DNA from: Aquificota bacterium
Lineage (GTDB): Bacteria > Aquificota > Aquificia > Aquificales > QOAS01
Direction: 5' to 3'
NCBI GenBank assembly: GCA_013154305.1
Contig: JAADCT010000061.1
Coordinates: forward strand, 1 to 34,082
DNA: 34,082 bases
The notes below the pieces were generated by a model. That model did no database searches. It was not told the DNA's origin and was given only the letters and a program-made list of their open reading frames with translations. Positions 16,744-23,747 of this stretch are shown here, one piece after another; position 1 is the stretch's first letter; each line of letters starts with the position of its first letter. A program made the position numbers and the translations under genes.

Positions 16744-18303
16744 ATGGTTAAAAAGCGGCTCCGCCTCAAGACGGAGGAATTGCGAATTATTAACGAAGTT
16801 TTGAAGGGAATTTTAAAGCACAGAAGCCTTGAAAAGCTTTTGGACTTCGTTTTAAAGACTTTTTACAGCCTTTGGAACGTCGAGCACAGCTTTATAGCGC
16901 TCTACGACCCGAAAATCGGCGAACTGAGGGTAAAGAGCGCCTTCGGCTTTTTACCCAAGGAGGTCGAAAGGGCCATATACTCCAAAGGTGAGGGAATTAC
17001 CGGGCAGACCTACAAGCTCGGCATTCCGCTCTTTGCGACCGAGGACGAGCTTTTGAACAAAACGGGACTGTTGGAAAGGATACCCTACAGGGACTTCGGA
17101 TTTTTTACGGCGCCGATAAAGGCGGGTTCGGAGGTCGTCGGCGTCGTCGGCCTTTTTAAGGACCTGCGGCTGGGTCCCACCTCGGTGGAAAAAACGCTGG
17201 AGATTCTGTCGGTCATCGGCTCGATTTTGGGAACCTTCCTCTACCTTCAAAAGGAGTTCGAAAAGGAGAAGAAACTGCTGGAGGAGAGGGGCGGTTCCTC
17301 CCTCCTGAGGGAAAAGGAAATAGCCAAGTACGGGCTCATCGGCGTTTCGGAGGCTCTGGAGCGGTTAAAGAACCTGCTCAAGCAGCTGGAGGGGACCGAC
17401 GTCAACCTCCTCATAAAGGGAAAGGACGGGGTGGGGAAAACCCTGGTGGCGAAGGTGGTTCACCTGACCTCCCAAAGGAGGGACAAACCCCTCCAGGTTT
17501 TGGACCTCAGAAACACCCCCCGGAATTTGGTCGAAATTGAGCTCTTCGGTTTTGAGGGAAACCGCTACCAACCCTTCAAGCCGGGACTTTTGGAGCTGGC
17601 CGACGGCGGCACGCTGATAATAAAGCACGTGGAACTTCTCCCCGTTGAGGTTCAGAGGAAACTCCTCGACTTTTTGAGGACCAAGACGGCCCGCCGCGTC
17701 GGCAGCGAGGAGGACCGAAAGTTTAACGTCCGAATTTTGGCGACCACCTCCGACGACCTCCTCGAAAGGGTCCGCCGCGGCTCCTTTCTGAGGGAGCTCT
17801 ACGACCAGCTGTCTCTCGTAACGGTGGAGGTTCCCTCCCTCGCCGAACGGCGCGAGGACGTTCCCCTTTTGGTAAACCACTTTTTGAAAAAGTACGGAAC
17901 CCGCTACGGTAAGGCGGTTTCGGCCGACGAGGAGCTAGTCCGCTTCCTGACTCTGGCCGAGCTCAAGGAAAACGTTAAGGAGCTCGACCGCCTCATCCAC
18001 CGTCTCGTTTTGCTGTCGCCCTCGGGAAAAAAGCTTACGGTGGAGGACCTCCGTCTGGTCGCGCCCTACCTCTTTGAGGGGAAGGAGGTCTTTACGCCGC
18101 CGGCGCCCCTTTCGGACCTGCCCCTTCCCAAAAAAATAGAGGAGGAGGAAAAGCAAAAGATTGTCTGGGCTTTGGAAAAGACCAACTTCGTAAAGTCGAG
18201 GGCGGCAAAGCTTTTGGGCTACACCCTCCGCCAGCTCGACTACCGAATAAAAAAGTATGGAATAGAGGTTCCTAAGCGCAAAAAGGGCGGCCCGTCCTCT
18301 TAA
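16744..18303 (+). CDS. GAF-AAA+-Fis NtrC/NifA-family regulator with a degenerate ATPase domain
   Basis: GAF-like N-terminus; LLIKGKDGVGKTLVAKVVH (Walker A); IELFGFEGNRYQPFKPGLLELADGGTLIIKHVELLP aligns to the sigma54-interaction domain but lacks GAFTGA and Walker B DE; C-terminal Fis HTH KSRAAKLLGYTLRQLDYRIKKYGI. Confidence 0.85.
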   Translation: MVKKRLRLKTEELRIINEVLKGILKHRSLEKLLDFVLKTFYSLWNVEHSFIALYDPKIGELRVKSAFGFLPKEVERAIYSKGEGITGQTYKLGIPLFATEDELLNKTGLLERIPYRDFGFFTAPIKAGSEVVGVVGLFKDLRLGPTSVEKTLEILSVIGSILGTFLYLQKEFEKEKKLLEERGGSSLLREKEIAKYGLIGVSEALERLKNLLKQLEGTDVNLLIKGKDGVGKTLVAKVVHLTSQRRDKPLQVLDLRNTPRNLVEIELFGFEGNRYQPFKPGLLELADGGTLIIKHVELLPVEVQRKLLDFLRTKTARRVGSEEDRKFNVRILATTSDDLLERVRRGSFLRELYDQLSLVTVEVPSLAERREDVPLLVNHFLKKYGTRYGKAVSADEELVRFLTLAELKENVKELDRLIHRLVLLSPSGKKLTVEDLRLVAPYLFEGKEVFTPPAPLSDLPLPKKIEEEEKQKIVWALEKTNFVKSRAAKLLGYTLRQLDYRIKKYGIEVPKRKKGGPSS

Positions 18304-18322
18304 CCTTAATATTTGATTTACG

Positions 18323-19648
18323 ATGTTTGAACTGCTTACCGGTCGAATAAAAAACGCCGTCGACAAGCTTACCGGGGCAAAGAGGCTTTCGGAAAAGCAG
18401 GTAAACAAGGCCCTTCGGGAAATCCGGTTGGCGCTGTTGGAGGCCGACGTTGAGCCGTCGGTCGTAAAAAACTTCGTAAAGCGCCTCCGCGAAAAAACGC
18501 TTAACCGCGAGGTAATAAAAGGCCTAAATCCCGGCGAAACGGTTTTGAAAATCGTATACGACGAACTGGTCGACATTTTGGGAAAAAATCCGCCCGAGCT
18601 CAAAAAGGGCGTCGTGCTCTTTGTGGGTCTTCAAGGAACGGGTAAAACGACCACCATCGGAAAAGTCGCCAACTGGTTGAAGAAGCAGGGCAAAAAGGTG
18701 GCCGTCGCCTCCACCGACGTGAGGCGGCCGGCGGCCATGCTCCAGCTCAAAAAACTGGCCGAGAGCGTCGGCGTCGACTACTACGAATTTGAGGGGGAAA
18801 CCGACCCCGTAAAGATTGCAAAAAGGGCCGTCGAAAGGGCAAAAGAGGAGGGCGTCGACTACCTCCTGCTCGACACCGCCGGCCGGCTCCACGTGGACGA
18901 GGAACTTATGGAGGAACTTCAAAGGGTCAAGGAGGCGGTCCGCCCCTCGGAGGTTATCTACGTGGCCGACGCCATGCAGGGTCAGGAGGCCCTGCCGGTC
19001 CTTAAGGAGTTTCACGAAAAACTGGGGCTGACCGGCGTGGTTTTGACCAAAATGGACGGCGACGCCCGGGGCGGCTTGGCCCTTTCGGTGAAAGAGAGCG
19101 TGGGCGTTCCGATAAAGTTCGTCGGCGTGGGCGAAAAGCTCGAGGACATCGAACCCTTCTATCCCGACCGAATGGCCCAAAGGATTCTGGGTTTGGGTGA
19201 CCTCCAAACCCTGGTCGAAAAGGCCAAAAGCGCCATTCCCGAGGACGAGGCCGAAGCCCTCGCCCTAAAGGTTTTGCAGGGCGACTTTACGCTCGAGGAC
19301 CTCAAAAAACAGCTCGAGTTTACCCTCAAAATGGGACCGCTGGACAAGATACTGAAGATGGTGCCCGGACTGGGGGCCTACGCCGACAAGATAAAGGTGG
19401 ACGAGAAACTGATAAAGCGGAAGATAGCCATTATCAACTCGATGACGCCCGAGGAGCGGAGAAATCCCAACATCATAAACCTGTCGAGAAAGCAGCGGAT
19501 TGCCCGCGGTAGCGGAACCACCGTTTCGGACGTCAACCGCCTCCTCAAGGAGTACAGGGAAATGAAAAAACTCCTGAAAAGGTTTAAAATAAACAACTTC
19601 GGGGCGAAAAAGGGAAGGTTTCCCTTCCGCTTCCCCTTCCCCTTTTAG
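18323..19648 (+). CDS. ffh: Signal recognition particle protein Ffh
   Basis: VGLQGTGKTTTIGKVANWL...DVRRPAAMLQL...LLDTAGRLHVDEELM...LTKMDGDARGG...M domain NSMTPEERRNPNIINLSRKQRIARGSGTTVSDVNRLLKEY. Confidence 0.97.
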   Translation: MFELLTGRIKNAVDKLTGAKRLSEKQVNKALREIRLALLEADVEPSVVKNFVKRLREKTLNREVIKGLNPGETVLKIVYDELVDILGKNPPELKKGVVLFVGLQGTGKTTTIGKVANWLKKQGKKVAVASTDVRRPAAMLQLKKLAESVGVDYYEFEGETDPVKIAKRAVERAKEEGVDYLLLDTAGRLHVDEELMEELQRVKEAVRPSEVIYVADAMQGQEALPVLKEFHEKLGLTGVVLTKMDGDARGGLALSVKESVGVPIKFVGVGEKLEDIEPFYPDRMAQRILGLGDLQTLVEKAKSAIPEDEAEALALKVLQGDFTLEDLKKQLEFTLKMGPLDKILKMVPGLGAYADKIKVDEKLIKRKIAIINSMTPEERRNPNIINLSRKQRIARGSGTTVSDVNRLLKEYREMKKLLKRFKINNFGAKKGRFPFRFPFPF

Positions 19649-19697
19649 GGACGAATAAAATTTATTAGGAAACCCGAAACGGAAAGGAGGTTAAGAG

Positions 19698-19955
19698 GTG
19701 GCGGTAAGGATAAGGCTGGCGAGGTTCGGAAGGAGACACCACCCCGTATACCGGATAGTGGTTATGGACAGCCGTCGTCCCCGCGAAGGTAAGTACATCG
19801 ATGTTATCGGAACCTACGACCCCGTGAGGCACGAAATTATTACCTTTAACGAGGAAAAGTACAACAAGTGGGTTTCCCTCGGTGCGGAGGTAACCGACCG
19901 CGCCAAGGCTATTTACAAGCTCTACAAAAAGCTTTCGGCCAAACAAAACGCTTAA
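19698..19955 (+). CDS. rpsP: 30S ribosomal protein bS16
   Basis: GTG start; MAVRIRLARFGRRHHPVYRIVVMDSRRPREGKYIDVIGTYDP; GGAGG SD. Confidence 0.97.
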   Translation: MAVRIRLARFGRRHHPVYRIVVMDSRRPREGKYIDVIGTYDPVRHEIITFNEEKYNKWVSLGAEVTDRAKAIYKLYKKLSAKQNA

Positions 19956-19979
19956 ACAAATTAAGGAGGAGGTACGGAA

Positions 19980-20219
19980 ATGAGCGCAATGAAGGACATC
20001 GTCGAAATCTTCGCCAAAACCTTGGCGGAAAAGCCCGACCAAGTTCAGGTCAGGGAAATTGAAGGCGAAAGGACCGTCGTCATCGAGCTGAGGGTCGCCC
20101 CCGAGGACCTCGGTAAAATCATCGGCCGCCAGGGCCGTATAGCCAGGGCCCTCAGGCTTCTCCTGACCGCCATGGCCAGGAAGCAGAACAAGAGGGCCGT
20201 TTTGGAAATCCTCGAATAA
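19980..20219 (+). CDS. khpA: KH-domain RNA-binding protein KhpA
   Basis: [71 protein letters not shown] loop; position after rpsP. Confidence 0.92.
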   Translation: MSAMKDIVEIFAKTLAEKPDQVQVREIEGERTVVIELRVAPEDLGKIIGRQGRIARALRLLLTAMARKQNKRAVLEILE

Positions 20220-20290
20220 CCTTTTCTTCCCTTCTTTTTCCTCCCTTCGTTCGAAAGATTTCTTTCGTTCCCTGTTTGAGGTTTCGCATA

Positions 20291-20320
20291 AAACCCGTTC
20301 CCTTTCGGGTTTAGCTTTTC
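20291..20320 (+). terminator. Terminator-like hairpin after rpsP-khpA
   Basis: aaacccg-ttcccttt-cgggttt then agcttttctctt; a second hairpin cgaaag-attt-ctttcg lies at 20252-20267. Confidence 0.55.
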
Positions 20321-20351
20321 TCTTAAGAACTTCAAAAGGAGGTCAAAGGCG

Positions 20352-20735
20352 ATGGAAAACCAAAAGGCGGAAAATAAGGTCGAACAAAAACCGGAAGTGG
20401 TTGTAACGGTTACCGAAAAGGCCGCCGAGGAGCTCAAAAAGCTCGCCGAGCAACACGGCATTAAGGAGGTCGTTTTGCGCGTTCAGGCCATCCCCGGCGG
20501 CTGCAGCGGCATATCCTACTCGATGGGCTTCGACGAGGTTCGCGAAAACGACGTCGTTATCGAACAACACGGAATTAAGGTCGTGGTCGACCAAAACTCG
20601 GTTCCCTTCATAAACGGGGCCGAAATCGACTACGTCGTAACCCCCTTCGGCGAGGGCTTTAAGATTAACAATCCCAACGCGATGACCTTCGGAAGCGGTT
20701 GCTCCTCCTGCGGTCCCGGCGCCTGCGGAATTTAA
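20352..20735 (+). CDS. IscA/ErpA/HesB-like Fe-S assembly protein with an atypical C-terminal Cys motif
   Basis: VTEKAAEELKKLAEQ...IPGGCSGISYSMGFDE...GIKVVVDQNSVPFINGAEIDYV...FKINNPNAMTFGSGCSSCGPGACGI; AAGGAGG SD. Confidence 0.85.
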   Translation: MENQKAENKVEQKPEVVVTVTEKAAEELKKLAEQHGIKEVVLRVQAIPGGCSGISYSMGFDEVRENDVVIEQHGIKVVVDQNSVPFINGAEIDYVVTPFGEGFKINNPNAMTFGSGCSSCGPGACGI

Positions 20736-20903
20736 ACCCCGCTCCTTTTCCCTTAACTTTTCGAACGGTGGGGCTTCCGGCAAGCCCTTCCCAAGAATAG
20801 AGGGAGCGGTTCACTTTTTAAGTTTCCCTAAAGGTGAGGGGTTCCCTTCAACCGCCGTCGGCCCGTAGAACCCCTTCCGCAAAAGGCGTTTGAGAAGTAC
20901 TTG

Positions 20904-20930
20904 AGTAAAAACCCGCCCCGAAGGGGCGGG
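20904..20930 (-). terminator. Intrinsic terminator of the minus-strand CCG-domain gene
   Basis: On the minus strand cccgcccc-ttc-ggggcggg followed by tttttactc; perfect 8-bp stem. Confidence 0.75.
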
Positions 20931-20939
20931 CTCGTTTCC

Positions 20940-21812
20940 TTAGGAGGAGGCGGGTGCGTTTACGGTTACTTTGTCGACGGGTATGATGTGGTAGGCCAGA
21001 CCCGCCTCTTTGGGGTCGTAGCCGAGGGCGTAGGCCAGAAGTTCGGGCAGGTAAACGGAGGGAACGCGCGGGGCGTTTTCGACCATGTCCTGGTAGATGT
21101 CCTGGGCCTTGAAGCAGAGGGGACAGGGGGTTACCAGCATCTCGGCGCCGGCCTTTTTGGCCCCTTCGGGCGCCCTGACGACCTTTTTGAGGGCCACCGG
21201 CTTGTTGGTGTAGTAGGCGTGGTAGCCGCAGCAGGCGTCCTTACCCTCGTAGTCCTTGACCGGTTCGGCTCCGAGGGCCTCGACCAGCTCCTCCAGTCCG
21301 CTGGGATTTTCGCTGTCGACGACGGCTACTTCCTTGGGATACTTGATGTGACAACCGTAGTAGGTGGCGACCTTCCAACCTTTCAAAGGTCTCTTTACCT
21401 TTTTCCTTATGGTGTCGACGCCGACCTCCTCCACCAGGTAGGGTAGGATGTGCCAAATTTTGGCGGTGCCCTTGTATTCGAGACCTTCCTCGGCCAGGAG
21501 TTTGTTAATTTCCTCCCTCAGCTGGGGGTCGTTGTCGAGGGCGTGTTTGGTTTTGGCCAGGACCATGTAGCAGGTGTTGCACGAAACGAGGAGGTCCAAG
21601 CCTTCCGCCTCGGCGAGGGCAATGTTTCGGGCGTTGATGGAGTAAACGAGAAACTTGTTGGCCTCGTCTATGGTGTTTCCTCCGCAGCAGGTGGTCCTCT
21701 CGACCAGTTTTATGTCAACGCCGAGGTCGGCAAAGACCTTTTTGAGCATGTCAAACATGTGGGCGTCGGGCCCTTGAAAACAACAACCTTGATAAAAACC
21801 GACCTGTTTCAT
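20940..21812 (-). CDS. CCG-domain protein, HdrB/SdhE-like subunit of non-classical succinate dehydrogenase/fumarate reductase
   Basis: YQGCCFQGPD...TTCCGGNTIDEA...SCNTCYMVL and YYGCHIKYP...DACCGYHAYYTN...TPCPLCFKAQ: twin Cys-rich CCG domains. Confidence 0.88.
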   Translation of the reverse strand: MKQVGFYQGCCFQGPDAHMFDMLKKVFADLGVDIKLVERTTCCGGNTIDEANKFLVYSINARNIALAEAEGLDLLVSCNTCYMVLAKTKHALDNDPQLREEINKLLAEEGLEYKGTAKIWHILPYLVEEVGVDTIRKKVKRPLKGWKVATYYGCHIKYPKEVAVVDSENPSGLEELVEALGAEPVKDYEGKDACCGYHAYYTNKPVALKKVVRAPEGAKKAGAEMLVTPCPLCFKAQDIYQDMVENAPRVPSVYLPELLAYALGYDPKEAGLAYHIIPVDKVTVNAPASS

Positions 21813-21920
21813 CGCTTCCCTCCCGCAAGCTCTTTTACCCCCCTTTAAAAGGGGTTCTAAAGTCCGTTTTAAACTCCTCCGTTTTTAAAACGCAAGGGCT
21901 AACGGGTTTTCCCTCCCGCG

Positions 21921-22328
21921 TCAGGGACCGCGGCAGCGGACGGTCCGCGCGAATTCTACGAGCCCGCCTTCCAGCGAGTAGGCGTTTTCGAAACCCACCG
22001 CCCGCAGGACGAAGGCCGCAACCAGCGAGCGAACGCCGCTCCGGCAGGCCACCACCAACTTCCAACCTTCGTAGGAGGCGAGCCGTTTTAGGTTTTCCTC
22101 CGTAAGGAGTTCGTTCAGCGGAACCTCCAGGGTGTGGGAATACCTGAAGCCCACCAGCGAGGTCTCCGGCGGCGTCCTTACGTCCAGCAGGAGGACCTTT
22201 TCCCCCTCGTCCATCCATCGGAGGAGGGTCTCGGGCGAAACCCTGCAGGGTTTTCGGGCCAGCTCCTTCTCCCCGAGTCGGGAAAGGAGGGGGGCCAGTC
22301 GGGCGGCCAGCTCGAGGTCGGGTTTCAC
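21921..22328 (-). CDS. Rhodanese-domain protein
   Basis: VLLLDVRTPPETSLVGFRYSHTLEVPLNEL...LVVACRSGVRSLVAAFVLRAVGFENAYSLEGGLVEF; CRSGVR active-site loop; GTG start. Confidence 0.88.
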   Translation of the reverse strand: MKPDLELAARLAPLLSRLGEKELARKPCRVSPETLLRWMDEGEKVLLLDVRTPPETSLVGFRYSHTLEVPLNELLTEENLKRLASYEGWKLVVACRSGVRSLVAAFVLRAVGFENAYSLEGGLVEFARTVRCRGP

Positions 22329-22340
22329 CTCTTTACCCCC

Positions 22341-23456
22341 TCAGGAGGCTCCGAAAAACTCTCCCAGCTTCTTCCAAAAGCGGGAGAAGAAGTCCGACTT
22401 TTGCTCTTCAAACTTTTCGGTTATGCGGGTGCAAACGTCGGCCTTAAAGACCTCCTCCACCCGCTTGTCTATGCGCCTGACGTGGTGGAAGTCGATGTCC
22501 AGGTGGGGTTTCTTTTCCTTCATCACCTCCAGTATGAGGTCCCTAAACTCGAGCAGTCCGGGAAGGGGTTTGGGAACCTCCCAAACCTCGGCCCCCTTTT
22601 CGCGGAACTTGTTAATGAGCGGCGTGGGGTCGACGCCGTAGACCTCCTCCGGCAAGGCCAAACGGTTTATCTGGCCGGTGGCGTATACCCAGTCGACGAA
22701 GTGTTGCAGTTTGCGGACGCCGGGATAGTCCCTGAAGCCCATTTCGGCGGCGATACCCCGAACGTTTTGAATGTCCTCGGCGGGCCGGACCCCTTTGGGG
22801 CAAACGTAGATGCACTTTTGGCACTGGACGCAGCTCCAAACGTCGCCCGCCTCGAGGGCGTTTTTGACCATTTCCCGCTTGTGCTCGTCCTTTACGCGGC
22901 TGTCGACGGCGTAGCGGTAAACCCGCGAAAAGGCGAAGGGACCGGCGTACTTGGGGTCGTCCATTACGGCCTCACAGTTGCCGTAGCAGGCGAAGCAGAG
23001 GATGCAGTTGGTGGGCCTTTCGTACTTTTTGACCTCCTCGGGCGGAATGCGGTATTCCCTTTCGGGTATCGGTTCCTTCGGCTCGCACCACGTTTTTAGG
23101 GTTTTGAGGTTTTCAAAGGCCGCGTCGTGGTCGACCACCAGGTCCTTGACCGGTTTCAGGAAGTTGAGGGGTTCGACCGTTATCGGGCGGCCGCCGGAGG
23201 CCTCAACCAGGTCCCTAAAGCGGGTTTTGCACGCGAGACGGGAAACGCCGTTTACCTTTACGGCGCAGGAACCGCAAACGGCCGCCCGGCAGAAGAAGCG
23301 AAAGCTCAGCGTGGGGTCCAACCTCTCCTGGACGAAAAAGAGGGCGTCCAGCAGGGTTTGAACCTCGTCGAGGGGAACCTCGTACTCCCTGTAAAAGGGG
23401 TTTTGGTCCACCTCGGGGTTGTATCGGTAAATCCTGAGGACCGCCTTTTCGGCCAT
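22341..23456 (-). CDS. Fumarate reductase/succinate dehydrogenase iron-sulfur subunit (non-classical)
   Basis: FFCRAAVCGSCAVKVNGVSRLACKTR ([2Fe-2S]); TNCILCFACYGNCEAV and WSCVQCQKCIYVCPKGV (two CX2CX2CX3C clusters); AAGGAGG SD. Confidence 0.93.
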   Translation of the reverse strand: MAEKAVLRIYRYNPEVDQNPFYREYEVPLDEVQTLLDALFFVQERLDPTLSFRFFCRAAVCGSCAVKVNGVSRLACKTRFRDLVEASGGRPITVEPLNFLKPVKDLVVDHDAAFENLKTLKTWCEPKEPIPEREYRIPPEEVKKYERPTNCILCFACYGNCEAVMDDPKYAGPFAFSRVYRYAVDSRVKDEHKREMVKNALEAGDVWSCVQCQKCIYVCPKGVRPAEDIQNVRGIAAEMGFRDYPGVRKLQHFVDWVYATGQINRLALPEEVYGVDPTPLINKFREKGAEVWEVPKPLPGLLEFRDLILEVMKEKKPHLDIDFHHVRRIDKRVEEVFKADVCTRITEKFEEQKSDFFSRFWKKLGEFFGAS

Positions 23457-23485
23457 CTCAAAGAACCTCCTTGTTTTTGTAAAGG

Positions 23486-23677
23486 CTATTGAGACCGCGG
23501 GCGGTTTTTGCCCTTGAGGACCTCCCCGGGGGTGAAAATCGGCTTTTCGACTCCGCCGCCTCGGGTCGCCGGCTTGCCGTCTTTCCTCCCGCGGGTCGAA
23601 ACTTTTGGGGGCCTTTCCCCGGCGGTTGAAACGTCGGCCTTACCTTTTTCGGTTTCCGGCTTATTTAGAACCTCCAT
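23486..23677 (-). CDS. Possible small basic, low-complexity protein between the flavoprotein and iron-sulfur subunit genes
   Basis: ATG with upstream AAGAAAGAGG; MEVLNKPETEKGKADVSTAGERPPKVSTRGRKDGKPATRGGGVEKPIFTPGEVLKGKNRPRSQ; fits the gap in the operon. Confidence 0.45.
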   Translation of the reverse strand: MEVLNKPETEKGKADVSTAGERPPKVSTRGRKDGKPATRGGGVEKPIFTPGEVLKGKNRPRSQ

Positions 23678-23747
23678 CGGTTAAAACCCTCTTTCTTAAA
23701 CTTAGCGCGGTCTTTTTCTCCCCGAAGGCGGCCGAAAGGGGAGGAGG

